DNA from: Anolis sagrei
Taxonomy: Eukaryota; Chordata; Lepidosauria; Squamata; Anolidae
Length of the DNA stretch: 64,000 bases
Assembly (NCBI RefSeq): GCF_037176765.1
Contig: NC_090021.1
Coordinates: forward strand, 194,847,378 to 194,911,377
Reading direction: 5' to 3'
The notes under the pieces are model-generated. The model was not told the DNA's origin. It ran no database searches and saw nothing but the letters and a program-made list of their open reading frames with translations. Positions 43,926 through 55,399 of the stretch are shown piece by piece; within the stretch, counting starts at the first letter, position 1; the number at the start of each line of letters is the position of its first letter. Both the position numbers and the translations under genes were made by a program.

Positions 43926-46789
43926 AAGCGATCTCAGGACATTAGTGGAGGCAACATTGGCAAGGCCAAGGCATCATTCTTCCTGCTTTGGCTGTGGTGC
44001 TTCTACTCTTTGAAAGATGGAAGTGATGGTCTGCATTTCCAGCATAAAGCAGGAAGAATGGCCATCTGGGGCTTAGTGCTGCCACCTCCTACTCTCCTGT
44101 ACACAAGGAAGTCCATCCTAAGATGACTCTGTTACACTAGGTTGAAACACCTGCAGCAACCTTCCCATCCCCTGTGTCTATGGAAGTCAATTTCAAATGC
44201 TAGTAAGCTTCTGGCACACATTCCCCCTGTTTCCTGCTTGGAAGTTTGTAACTTCTAACTTGCACACCAGTATCATCCAAATATTGACTTTAATGTATAC
44301 AAGGCGGGGGGACGTTTGGAATATTAAACATACAACTTTCATAATACAGTACAGTACTCTCAATTAACCAGCATTCATGAGGATTGGAAGATGCTGGATA
44401 CATGTGGTTTCTGGTTGCCTGAGTTGCTGTTAAAAACTGACCAAATACTATACCATACCATACCATACCATAAACTCTGTCTTGATGTCATATTTAAAAA
44501 CAGTAATTAAAAGCAAATAAAGACAAACTTATTTACTGTATTATAATAACAGTATGCAACTTTAGTTTTCTTTATTAGTTGCTTGAGTTTTGGTTGATTA
44601 AGAACCTAAAGCATGTTGCAAATATAGTCTATTAATTTCCACCTATAATTTATCACCTAAAACTATTTTCAGTGGCCTGCCACAGTATGGTAGCAGTTTT
44701 GACGACAATATCACTGAAGAGTTTTGTTTTAGGGTTTAAGATCCCAATGATAACGTTGATGATGGATAAAAGGTTATGTTGAATCGTTTAATGATGATGA
44801 TTAAGACTGAAGGGCTGAATAGAGAGATAAACTTCCTGTAAATTGTTCCGATAAAAGGGGAACATCTTGATGACCATGTGCTATTACAAAACATATGATG
44901 CCTTACATATAACATTATATAACATACATATATGTTATATAATGGAAGCTAAGAGTCCAGGCACTGCTATATCTGTGTTTCTCCTAAAGGAGAATGTATA
45001 AGTGTATATATATATCTATGGATGCATAAAATAAATAGCCCAAAAAGAGTACCAAGATTCTATATAGTTCCCAAAAATAATATCATGAAATTCCAAAACT
45101 TTATTGACTTGGCTTGTCTGCTTTAATCATTATCATGAGTTGGGCACCCAGGCGGATCAGAAGTCAATACTGGGACACTAGACAGAATCAAACATAAGCA
45201 GATGAGTGGCAGAGGCTCCCAATCCTTCCTTCCAAGACACAGCTGTTTTATGATTACATTGAAACTGCCATTTGCTTCCATCCAGTCCAGACCGTCTGTT
45301 GGACCATATTCTTCCAAAAATCTGCATGGGAACAGAGATCTTTGAAAAAGGCCTTTTTCATGGTTCTACCATCCTCACAAGCTTGCTAAATGGGAACATG
45401 AGAGAAGGACACCTCGATGGCTGCTTATAGGTTCTAAAACTCCTTTCCCATAGATTCTAAAACTCCCCTTCCTTTCTTCCTTGTTGTCCTTTGGCAGGCA
45501 GGGACTTTTGGGGACTGACTGGTTTTTTTAAGTAACAGGTTTCAGTAATGTATCATACTGCTTTTTAGATTTTAAATATTTTATTGATATTGTAAACTGA
45601 TTTTAATGCCACAGACAGTTTGATTATATTTTTAAGAGAAAGTAAAACAATAAACCTATAAAAGCATATTTCCTTTGAATTTGTAAGCTTCCTTAAACCC
45701 ATGTTCCAGTGAAAAATGGAGGCATTAAAAGTATAATTATAAGCAATTTACATAAATAGGTGAAAAAGTCTAAAATCTGCACAGACCACAAGTTTTGTGT
45801 TGAACTAAAGTAAGCAGCTATGCATACAAGTTTTTCAAACAGAAATACTAACCTCAAATCCCTAGTAATTCTTCATACAGGTCCAAAACTTAACCAAAGA
45901 ATGTTACTGCTGAAATGCTGCTTTAAGAACCAACCAAATTTACAAGAAAAAACCAGATGCCCTCCTATAAGCAAACACACACCTCTTCCCTTTGAGGCCT
46001 ATAGGAGGATTAGCAGCAGCCGCTTGTGGCATTGCTGCTTGCCTGATATTTCACTACTGTCTACAGGCAAAATCCTATCTATGCAACCAGACCTGTAAAT
46101 GTAGGGTCTAATATGCCTGGATTGTACTTGAGGCTCTCTTGACAATAGGGCTATAATAGGAAGAGCAAATGTGAAGGACAAGGTTCATTCAAATGCTACA
46201 ACACTGTGCAAGGGCTCTCCTATATTCAACAACAGTTTGAATAAAGACCACACGGCTTGCTGTGTGAACAAAAGCATGAATTGCACTTTTCTTATAAGAG
46301 ACCTCTCTTTTCAAGAATTTACCTTTAGGTCCACTGCTCATTATACACAAAGAGTCACCAGCCTCCAACAAAAGAAAGCAGCGTATTCATTTTAAACTTA
46401 TTTTTGTAATGCATGAATGCACTAAAAATGTAATTCTAAACACATTCACATAGGAAACACTCCTACTGAACTTCATTGCACATACTTGGCAAAATCAATG
46501 GGACCTTTTCCTTAAGTAAATTGGCTAGGGCAGATTTGTTTGTAAACAATGGATTTCCCAAAGGCCGGTCACTGCATTTCATTGTATAAGTACAGACCTG
46601 TTGGATGAAACTAGAAATCAGGTAGTCCAATTTCCTGTTACTAACGGAGGAAAGCCAGATGCCTTCAGAAAGCTCACAATCTGGCCAGAAAGGCAAGAAT
46701 ACCGTACATATGATAACTGACAAAGGATATTCAGAAGTACATTGCCGATCATGTGAGTTCCCAGGACAGTTCTGAATTAGAACTGCAAC

Positions 46790-47104
46790 CTCTTTACACA
46801 TGTTGCCAAAATTGCAGAGTATTGCGGTGATCCTGGCAGCACATGCCTGTCGCCCCATGCCCCGCACTGTCCCGGCTTCCCTCATATCTCATCACACGGG
46901 GGGAAGCTTCAGTAAGTCGGCTAAACCCACCCTATGGAAAGACGGGAAGCCTCTTGTCATGTGCTGCCAACTATTTTTCGGCAGCGGCAGGGTTTTTCTT
47001 GCCAGTTTTGCTATGGAGCCACCCTGGAAGCACTTGTCTGGGATATTATGAGAGCCACCAGGCTCTGTGGCAAAACAGCCAAAACCCTCCACCGCCACCC
47101 AGGT
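46790..47104. other. Unclassified moderately GC-rich block
   Basis: A clear rise in GC content relative to its surroundings, with overlapping ORFs on both strands but no protein signature. It directly precedes a SINE and is probably an unidentified repeat. Confidence 0.35.
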
Positions 47105-47345
47105 GAAGAGGTCCCTGGTGTGGTATACTTTGAGTGCTGGACTATGGCTCCAAGAGACCAGTCTTTGAATCCCTACTCAGTCATGGAAACTTGCTTGATG
47201 ACCTTGGAAAAGTCACACTCTCTCAGCTTTAGAGGAAGATAACATCAAATCCCCCTCCCTGCCATCGAACAAATCCTGCCAAGAAAACCTATAGTAGATT
47301 CACCTCACAAGTCATTAAATCAGGAAACACATGATGGCACACATT
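47105..47345 (+). mobile_element. tRNA-type SINE, nearly full length
   Basis: Head 'gtgtggtatactttgagtgc', B-box-like 'agtctttgaatccctactc', body 'aaagtcacactctctcagc' and tail 'caagtcattaaatcagg'. Confidence 0.7.
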
Positions 47346-47668
47346 GACTAAATCGAAAATGTTCCACAAAAAATTCTGATACATTTTCATCCCCACAAAA
47401 AGAGGAAGAGAACTATGGTAGAAAAGATAAACTTACAAAAATGATTTGGAAAAACCAATTTCAATATCAATATCAAATATCCAGAGAGAGGCAAAGTTCT
47501 CTTGCTAGGTGTATTTATTTTAAAAATACATATCTGTAATTGAATAGCAAACTAACAAAATAATTAAACTAACAGCAAAAACACATTATCTCAACCTGGT
47601 GTTATCTCAACCTTTTCAATGGGTGTCCAGCAGTGGTCACTGTCAAGTGACCTTTGCATTAACCTGTA

Positions 47669-47997
47669 CAGTCGTCTTGCTTATCCAACAATTGGCCAGC
47701 AGAACATTGGATAAGTGGAAATGTTAGATAACAAGGAAGGGTTAAAGAAAAGCCTATTAAACGTCAAATTATGTTATGATTTTACAAATTAAGCACCAAA
47801 ACATAATGTTTTACAACGAATCGACAGAAAAAGCCGTTCCATACACGGTAACATTATGTAGTAATTACTGTATTTATGAATTTAACACCAAAGCATCACA
47901 ATGTTTTGAAACAGCTGTGGATTCAGGCGGGAGGCAGACTGTATTGGATAATACAGAAAGTTGGATGAGCTAAGGTTGGATAAGTGAGACTCTACTG
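47669..47997. mobile_element. Tc1/mariner (pogo-like) MITE with TA flanks
   Basis: The ends 'cagtcgtcttgcttatccaa' and 'ttggataagtgagactctac' plus tg are inverted copies, bordered by TA at 47667-47668 and 47998-47999. Internal repeats of 'ttggataag/atg' occur. No transposase frame. Confidence 0.8.
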
Positions 47998-48309
47998 TAT
48001 ATGTAAATGCTTTATTTTGGTAAATAAACAAACCTTGCTAATAAACCCACCAAAATTACTAACCTATGCATTTTCTTAACTTAGTAAAAGGCTAACACAC
48101 TTATTTCCAGTTACAGCAACAAGGGATAAAGAAACCTCTATAACAGCCAGGATAGAGAATTTTCCTATCCTCAAGTAAGAGTGAGGGAGATTAGCTAAAA
48201 ATAATAAAAAATCAGAAGAAATAGAACTGCAAGTGATGGAAACAAGCTACTCATCTGAAAAGCATGGCTAAGTTGAAAGGAGGCACCAGATCAAAAATGG
48301 GTTCTGGTA

Positions 48310-48410
48310 AAGGCTCCAAAAACTGCAACTCCCAGGATTCCATAGCATTGAGCCACGCCGGGTAAAATAGTGTCAAACTGAATTAATTCTAAATTGCAGA
48401 TGCACCTTTA
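48310..48410. mobile_element. MITE fragment (ctgcaattcagaattaatt family)
   Basis: The right half of the palindromic family seen in full at 26332-26535 ('aactcccaggattccatag', 'gtgtcaaactgaattaatt'). Confidence 0.55.
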
Positions 48411-48703
48411 GTGTGGTTTGATGGTTCAGGTTAAACAAATTAAATCTTTACCTGGCAACTGGATTTTATGCTTGTAAATATTTTAAGCCATGATCATGAC
48501 AAAACAGTTTACGATCTCTTCCATGCTCCCATGAATTTCCCTTAACTAATTACGACAACAAAAACCAAAATAAAAGCACACCTGAAAACTCCAACACTTC
48601 AATCTTTGTTCGCAAAGGGCACACTGCAGCATTCTGATAATTTTAATTGCATTTTACATACTTTCTCTTGTAGTACTTTTAAATGATCTTTGTTTAAAGC
48701 AGG

Positions 48704-49066
48704 GATCCTCTAACTTTTTAAACAAAGGGCCAGGTTACAGTCCCCCAAACTGTTTGAGGGCCGGATTATAATTTGAAAAAAACATGTATGAATTCCTATG
48801 CACACTGCACACATCTTATTTGTAGTGCAAAAAACACTTAAAAACAATACAATAATTAAGATGAAGAACAATTTAAACAACTATAAACTTATTAGTATTT
48901 CAGTGGGAAGTGTGGGCCTGCTTTTGGCTGATGAGATAGGATTGTGGTTGTTGTGTGCTTTCAAGTCATTTCAGACTTAGGTTGACCCCGAGCAAGGGCC
49001 AGGTAAATGACCTTAGAGGGCCGTATCCTGACCCCGGGCCTTAGTTTGGGGGCCCCTGGTCTAAGG
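48704..49066. mobile_element. hAT-like transposon remnant, with embedded SINE tail
   Basis: Ends 'cagggatcctctaac' and 'tttgggggcccctg' with repeated 'gggcc' words. The 8-bp flanks gtttaaag and gtctaagg differ at two sites. A reversed SINE tail ('gttgttgtgtgctttcaag') sits at about 48938-48990. Confidence 0.55.
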
Positions 49067-49465
49067 ACAACCTTCTCAGTGGTGGTACCTCTGCTGAGGA
49101 ACTCCCTCCCTAGGGATATTAGATCAGCCCCTTCTTCCCTCCTGCAGAAAGGTGAAAACATAGTTTTTTGAACAAGCCTTTGTGAACCTAGTGCAATTGA
49201 TAAACATGGAACTATGTGAAATCGAATACTGGAATGGCTTAGACAATGTTTTTGGACGACAAGGCTAATAGTGAAAGTAGTGGTTTTATATGTTTTTAAA
49301 GGTTTTCGTGTATGTATTTTATAATTCTGTTTTAAATGTTAATTGTAATTTTTACATTGATTTAATAGCATTGAATAGCTGCCTATGTTATAAAGCCACC
49401 GTGAGTCACCTTCGGGTTCAAGAAAGGCGAGGTAGAAATATCGTAAATACATAAACAATCAGAAA
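49066..49465 (+). mobile_element. L2-like LINE 3' end
   Basis: 'ctgaggaactccctccctag' and 'attagatcagccccttctt' parallel the L2-like end at 18331-18835, and the tail 'gtgagtcaccttcgggttca' is followed by an A-rich end. Confidence 0.6.
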
Positions 49466-50280
49466 TATATGCAGCATCTGACACACAGTTTATGACACAA
49501 GAAAATCATTCTGCATTTAGACAAAATTTCATTTATCTCTTCGCTGCATGTTTCATATTTGAAGAATCTGCTTTTAAGTTCATTTTTAAACAATATATGA
49601 TACCTGAAAGCTTTACTTCACTCCTCATTCCAATTTAAAATCATTTATAAAAAATGAAATACACCAATTGCAATATATGACACTTCTCATTCACTATTAT
49701 TATGAAAATAGATTGAGTGGGAAAACCTTCCATTTTTTCGTAAACATATACAGAGATGGTATAGGCATACACAGAACAGAAATCTAATTTATCATTTTTA
49801 AAGAAGTGATACTATGTATTTTACTTCAATGTATATAATGGGACTTGAGCATCCATGGAACCAAACCCCAGAAGATACTAAACACACTGCATTATAAAAA
49901 AAAGAATATATCGTAGTAATGATGCTTTAATTTAGTCTTGTTGGTACCAGTTTAATGCAGTTCCTCCCCAATTCCACCATGCCAGCTATTTTGCCACTTC
50001 TTGCCATCTGTATCTTCTTTTCACTCAGCACTTAGTTATTATCAAATCCAACAACCACTTAGTCTGCTTTCCCTTCTAATTATACGTGTAAAAGTCAGTC
50101 AGCTTCACTTGATTACGGACAGGTATTCCTTTTCCAAAATGCTTGGGAGCAGAAGTATTTCAGGTTTAGTCTTTCTTTCAGATGTTTGTTGCATATACAT
50201 ATTAAGGTATCTTGGAGCTGGGACTCAGTTTTAAACACGAAATCCAGGAATCCAGGGTCAGGAATACTCAACAATATTTC

Positions 50281-50391
50281 ATAGAATCATAGAGTTGGAA
50301 GAGACAAAGTGGGCCATCTAGTCCAACCCCCTGCCATGCAGGAACAGCACAAAGTACACCTGACAGATGGCTGTCCAGCCTTTGTTTAAAA
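50281..50391 (-). mobile_element. CR1 LINE 3' end, reverse orientation
   Basis: 'catagaatcatagagttgga' and 'gtccaaccccctgccatgca' are the inverted CR1 terminus. It is interrupted by the hAT MITE at 50392. Confidence 0.75.
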
Positions 50392-50526
50392 CAGTGGTTT
50401 CCAACCTTTGGTCCTCCCGGTGTTTTGGAATTCAACTCTCAGAAATCTCAGCCAGTTTACCAGCTGTTAGGAACTGTGGGAGCTGATGTCCAAAACACCT
50501 GGAGGCCCAAAGGTTGGGAACCACTG
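50392..50526. mobile_element. hAT-like palindromic MITE inserted in CR1
   Basis: 'cagtggtttccaacctttgg' pairs with 'ccaaaggttgggaaccactg'. Flanks gtttaaaa (50384-50391) and gattaaaa (50527-50534) match in 7 of 8 bases. Confidence 0.8.
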
Positions 50527-50621
50527 GATTAAAAGCTTTGTGTTCATTGAACCATCAAAAAGCAAAAGTGCCCCTCTCTTATCTATCCCGGGCCGGTGGA
50601 CTATTTTGGAATTCCAAGTAT

Positions 50622-50758
50622 GGACCTTTCAAGACAGGCCCTATATTCCAGGTTTTCTGTTAATCCCAGATTATCTGGCAGTGTGGACTCATATAATCCA
50701 GTTTAAAGCAGAAAACCTGGGATTAGACCCTGGGATATAGGGCCTGTCTGGAAGGGCT
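50622..50758. mobile_element. hAT-like palindromic MITE (cctttccagacaggcc family)
   Basis: 'gacaggccctatattccagg' pairs with 'cctgggatatagggcctgtc' at the right. Same family as 57087-57226. Confidence 0.75.
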
Positions 50759-50993
50759 CAATGTTGACTTGCACTGAATCATCCTAGAGCAAAAGTGTCA
50801 CTCTCTCCCACTGCTTTTTGGAGTATGATGGAATTTTGGGTCAGGAGTCCTCAACAATATTTGTGTTCCCTGAACCATCAAGAAGCAAAAGTGCCCCTCT
50901 CTCGCCCATCAGGGCGGACTATTTTGGAGTATCTGGGGATACCTTCCAAGGGATGTTCAACCTGTACTGCGCTTCCTATACCTTCAAGAGTAA

Positions 50994-51143
50994 GGCCCCC
51001 TCCACACAAACATATAACCCAGAATATCAAGGCAGAAAATCCCACAATATCTGCTTTGAACTACGCTATCTGAGTCCACACTGCCATCTATCCCAGTTCA
51101 AAGCAGGAAATGTGGGATTTTATTCAGTTGTGTGGAAGGGGCC
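50994..51143. mobile_element. hAT-like palindromic MITE beside the PPIG promoter
   Basis: 'ggccccctccacacaaacat' pairs with 'gtgtggaaggggcc'. It abuts the GC-rich promoter region. Confidence 0.7.
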
Positions 51144-51149
51144 TCAGAG

Positions 51150-51780
51150 TGGAACCAAGTTGTGCAGGGTTGGAGGGAAGCAGGGCTGGTTGTGGGTGAG
51201 GGGTTCCTGCTTCCCTCCTCCCCCGAGCATATTCCACACAGGCCGAAGCCACAATGGAGGCAGGGCAGCCCCCTTCGTGGGCACACCAGCACACCAACAC
51301 ACCCGCCCCGCTCGCTCCCTCGCCCGCCTTCCACTCCCTCCCATTCAAGGCCTCCTGTTCCTCCTCTCGGCCCTTCTCCTGAATGGACGCGCGGCGTGAA
51401 GGAGATTCAAATGAAAGAGCTCCTTCCTTCCTTCCCTCCCTCCTTTCCCGCCCCACTTGGAGGGCCCACTCACGCCCTCTCGACCCCCTCCCAACCCCCC
51501 GCGGCCTTCTCCCCAATGCGGGCTCCCTCCGCACTCACCCAGCCTCGGAGCCCTGGCTTCTCCCCGCTTCGGCGCCCCTCAGCAGCACCTCTCTCCCGCC
51601 TCCGCCGCCATGTTAGGATCTGGTGCAGCACGGACTGCGTCAATGGAGGAGGAGGGAGGGAGGGAGGGAGGGAGGGGAGGGGCGGGAGGAAGGAGGGGAG
51701 GAAGCGAGCAAGGAAGGAAGGAGGAAGCGGGAAACTCCGGGAGTGGAGGAGAGTGGCGGGCCGGGGCGGGGCGGAGGAAG
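51150..51780 (-). promoter_or_regulatory. PPIG: CpG-island promoter of PPIG
   Basis: A GC- and CpG-rich block with pyrimidine/purine skew. On the minus strand the AACATGGCGGCGG motif (51603-51615) is a YY1-type site, a common start-site element of TATA-less promoters. Long ORFs on both strands here reflect composition. The (GGGA)n and (GA)n runs at 51655-51680 and 51788-51838 border it. Confidence 0.7.
51539..51615 (-). other. PPIG: PPIG non-coding first exon (inferred)
   Basis: A strong donor, CTGG|GTGAGTG, ends at 51539 on the minus strand just downstream of the YY1-type motif. The 5' boundary is not determinable from sequence. The exon contains a complete 10-codon upstream ORF, MAAEAGERCC, at 51611-51579. 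Confidence 0.55.
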
Positions 51781-51786
51781 GAGGGG

Positions 51787-51787
<1 letters not shown>

Positions 51788-51838
<51 letters not shown>
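51788..51838. repeat. (GA)n microsatellite
   Basis: About 25 uninterrupted GA dinucleotides between the PPIG promoter and the GATA array. Confidence 0.95.
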
Positions 51839-51840
<2 letters not shown>

Positions 51841-51901
51841 ATAGGAAGGTAGGTAGGTAGACAGATAGGTAGATACAATAAAATAGATAGGAGAGATAGA
51901 T

Positions 51902-51949
<48 letters not shown>

Positions 51950-52274
51950 GGATAGATGGATAGGATAGATGGATAGGATAGGATAGATAGATAGATAGAT
52001 TAGATAGGATAGATTAGAAACATAGATAAAATACATAGATACAATAGATAGATTAGATAGGTAACAGAGGGATTACATAGATTAATATAATATATTGTAT
52101 ATTCATATAATATTTACAATATAATGTAATGCAATATAATAATGTGATATTATAATTATATATTTATATTACATGTAATATTACTAATAATATTGCAATA
52201 TAGTGGTATGGTGCAATGTAGCAATGTTTAATGCCGATATTGTACTATGCTAATAATATAATATATTGTATGTA

Positions 52275-52353
52275 ATATATACCTTGTAAGCCGCTCTGAG
52301 TCCCCTTCAGGGTGAGAAGGGCGGGATATAAATGTTGTAAATAAATAAATACA
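52275..52353 (+). mobile_element. SINE/LINE 3' tail inside the GATA array
   Basis: 'gagtccccttcagggtgaga' and 'agggcgggatataaatgttg' with an (AAAT)n end match the tail of the SINE at 4322-4790. It is truncated at 5'. Confidence 0.7.
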
Positions 52354-53100
52354 TAGATTAGATACATAACATAGATAAAATAGATTACATAGAATAGATA
52401 AAATATATTTGATAGATTATATGGATAAAATAGCTTAGATAGATAAGATAGATAAAACATATAGCTTAGATAGATAAAATACATAGATTAGATAGATAAC
52501 ATAGAGAGATTACATAGATAGATTAGGTAGACCGATAAAATAGATTGGATAGATAACATAGATAAAATAGATTAGATGGATTACATAGGTAGAATAGATA
52601 AAATATATTCCACAGATAGATTAGATAGATAACATAGAAAGATTACATAGATACATTAGATAGACTGATAAAATAGATTCGATTGATAACATAGATAAAA
52701 TAGATTAGATGGATTACATAGGATAAAATATATTTGATAGATAGATAACAGATAAAATACATAGATTAGATAGATAACACAGAGATTACATAGATAGATT
52801 AGATAACATAGATAAAATAAATTACATAGATAGAATATATAAAATATATTCGATACATACATTACATAGATAAAATACATTACATAGATAAAGTAGATTA
52901 GATACATAGATAACAGATAAGATAGATAGAATACATTGGTTAGAAAGATTACATAGATAGCATAAATAGATTACATAGACTGATAAAACAGATAAGATAG
53001 ATAGTATAGATAGATTAAATATATTAGATTACATAGCTAGAATAGACAGATAAAATAGATTACATAGATAAAATAGATAGATTAGATACATAGACTACAT

Positions 53101-53236
53101 CAGGCATCCGCAAACTGCGGCCCTCTAGCTGTTTGGGTCTTCAGCTCCCAGAATTCTTGGCGATTGAACAAGCTCGTTAGGGCTTCTGGAAGTTGGAGGC
53201 CCAAACAACTGGATGGCTGCAGTTTAAGGATGCCTG
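53101..53236. mobile_element. hAT-like MITE in the GATA array with perfect 8-bp target duplication
   Basis: Ends 'caggcatccgcaaactgc' and 'gcagtttaaggatgcctg'. It is flanked by gactacat at 53093-53100 and 53237-53244, both derived from the array, so insertion came after the array had grown and diverged. Confidence 0.88.
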
Positions 53237-53407
53237 GACTACATAGATAGATTAGATACATAGATAACATAGATAGATAGATAGACTACATAGATAAGGA
53301 TAGATAGATACTCCAGATAGATATAGATAAGATAGATATATAAAATAGATAGATAAATTAGATAAGATTTGATAGATAGGCTAGTTAGATAGACGGAGTA
53401 GAAAGAT

Positions 53408-53857
53408 CAGTGGTGCCCAACCTTTTTTTGACCAGGGAGTACTTTGACCAGGGACCACTCTCCACCATTAGTACCAAAAGGGTTACAAATCGGTTTTTGG
53501 TCAACTTAAGATTTGGTTTGGCCATTTGGGGTGCTGATTCAGAAAATTGCATTAGATAGGCAACGTCAACTCTAGTTTCTGATACAGAACATATGCCACC
53601 GAGTAGTCACCATATGCTTGCCCACAGAAAACCATATTCAATAATCTAGAGCTCATGTGGTAGTCATCTTTCGTAGGTAGTCAACCTCTCCCCTTCCGAC
53701 ATCCCTGTTGCCTGGGCACAATAAGAGGGTACTGCGAGACCAGTTGCTTGTTTCCGCGTGGTTTCGAGGCAACCGTGTAGTAATGGTGTGGCCCCAAACC
53801 ATGTTTTGGTTCTTGCGGACCACTGTTGGTCCATGGACCACAGGTTGGGAACCACTG
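53408..53857. mobile_element. hAT-like element carrying the 'attcagaaaattgca' repeat
   Basis: The ends 'cagtggtgcccaaccttttt' and 'acaggttgggaaccactg' are inverted copies. Flanks agaaagat and agatagat match in 7 of 8. The interior (about 53505-53640) includes part of the repeat family of 12105-12405, with one half in inverted orientation. Confidence 0.65.
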
Positions 53858-54064
53858 AGATAGATAGATAAGATGGATCAGGAAAGAACTGAGTCACTTT
53901 AGGGAGATAGGGCAGGCTACAAATAAAGTTTGTTTGTTTATTTATAGATTAGATAGATAGATAAGATTTATAGATAAGTTAGATAGATAAATATCTTGTA
54001 TTTTATGTTAAATGTCCTTTGACTTGTGTTGTATTATTTTGTGAGCCACTTTGGATCCCGTTAG

Positions 54065-54200
54065 ACCTTGATATTTGGGAGTTGTAGTTACTGGGATTTA
54101 TAGTTCACCTACAATCAAAGAGCATTCTGAACTCAACCAATGATGGAATTGAACCAAATGTGGCACAGTGAACCCCCATGACCAACAGAAAATACTTAAG
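54065..54200. repeat. 'agttcacctacaatcaaag' repeat, partial copy
   Basis: The left two thirds of the family duplicated at 5100 and 5583. It joins the SINE tail directly. Confidence 0.55.
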
Positions 54201-54211
54201 GCCATCCAGTC

Positions 54212-54706
54212 CTATTTATTTATTTATTTACAGCTTTTATATTCCGCCCTTCTCACCCCGCAGGCGACTCAGGGCAGATTGCAGTGTACACATATATGGC
54301 AAACATTCAATGCCAATTTTTGACATACAACGTATACAGACATATACAGAGGCTATTTAACTTTTTCTGGCTGCCAGGGGAGCTGTCGCTTTCATCGTCC
54401 ATCTGACGCTGATGAAGCACTTCCGCATTCCCCGCATGCTTCCCTGCTGGAATGCTTTGCTGGAGTCTTCTTTATGGGGTCATAAATCAGTTAATTTAGC
54501 CTCCCCACACTTTAAGGTGGTACCTTATTTTCCTACTTGACAGATGCAACTGTCTTTCAGGTTGCAAAGGTCGACAACAGGCTACACACAAGGTGTTGGA
54601 AACCTACTCCAACCTGGGCTGGCTTCAAACTCATGACCTTTTTGGTCAGGGTGATCTTAATGCAGCTGACAATCAGCCAGCTGCGCCACAATTCCCTTCA
54701 ACAGGG
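54212..54706 (-). mobile_element. tRNA-derived SINE with LINE-like tail, reverse orientation
   Basis: An inverted tail 'ttatattccgcccttctcac' at the left and an inverted tRNA-type head 'ccagctgcgccacaattccc' at the right. Full-length partner of 4322-4790. Confidence 0.78.
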
Positions 54707-55399
54707 CAAGAAAAGTCCTCCTGACAAAGAGCCCTCCAGCCATATAGATAGATAGATTGATTGATATGATTCACACACAGACAGAGATATCATATCTCAG
54801 ATTTGAAAGGGACCCTTAGAGAAGGAGAACGATAAGTTGCATGCTCCAGGGTGGGCAAACCAGACAATCTGCACATCAACACTGACAAAGAAAAAACAAG
54901 AAATACTGTTTACCCACAAGCATAAAGAAATTACATATATTAGAAACCAACACTTTCTTATTACTTTATTTTCCAGAACACCAGACTGGGCCACAGCAAT
55001 GCCTAGCAGGGGACGGCTAGTATACAATCAAATACATAGACAAAATTACCCCCCCCCCCAAAAAAGTTTAAAAACTTGCACCAAATATAGAATTGGCATA
55101 TAGTAGCAACAGAAATGGAAATCAAAACCCCTCGTTTTCATTTAAAACTGCTTTCTGTGAACTCCCTCCCTCCTGAAAAGAGAGAGCAGGGTCCTAAAAA
55201 AACTTGGTCGAGACGTTTAGCAGTTTAAACACAACTCCCAATAAGCAATGGGAGGGCAAAGCGGAGCATGCTGGGAAATGGAGTCCTAGCCTTCTCCAGC
55301 CAGACTGGGACAAGGCGGAAACAGAAGAGCCCGTGAGGACTTTGCTCGGGATGCCTTCGTGCGCGCGCTCAGTCCATTCCAACTTCCCATAATCTTTCT

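Larger units (their letters stand above)
43001..51538 (-). other. PPIG: PPIG 5' intron (inferred)
   Basis: An intron of about 8.5 kb between the inferred non-coding exon and coding exon 1. Repeats are listed separately. Parts without anything I can name include 44480-46780 and 49470-50270. The pentamer run (CCATA)n lies at about 44449-44472, and an AT palindrome at about 44911-44943. Confidence 0.6.
51842..53400. repeat. Long degenerate GATA/AGAT array
   Basis: About 1.55 kb of ATAGA/GATAA/AGAT words. There is a clean (AGAT)n core at about 51902-51950 and increasingly degenerate copies to 53400, with further patches at 53858-53880, 53940-53995 and 54743-54765. It is interrupted by a short AT-rich segment (52080-52270), a SINE-type tail (52275-52353) and a hAT element (53101-53236). 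Tyr/Ile-rich and Leu/Ser-rich ORFs on the minus strand are translations of the repeat. Confidence 0.93.

Noticed and set aside
46800-47242. Four overlapping ORFs of 68-102 codons
   Set aside because: They are on both strands of a GC-richer block joined to a SINE, with no splice context, no known motif and no fit to the PPIG transcript.
51132-52036. Overlapping ORFs of 136-242 codons on both strands
   Set aside because: Translations of the PPIG CpG island, (GGGA)n, (GA)n and GATA repeats; no start context or conserved protein content.
52245-52907. Tyr/Ile/Leu-rich ORFs that look like membrane proteins
   Set aside because: They are the minus-strand reading of ATAGA/GATA repeats, which always gives such apparent hydrophobic peptides.
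51842-53400. Regular short repeats as a possible CRISPR-like array
   Set aside because: The period is four bases with continuous degeneration and no unique spacers; the setting is a vertebrate genome.
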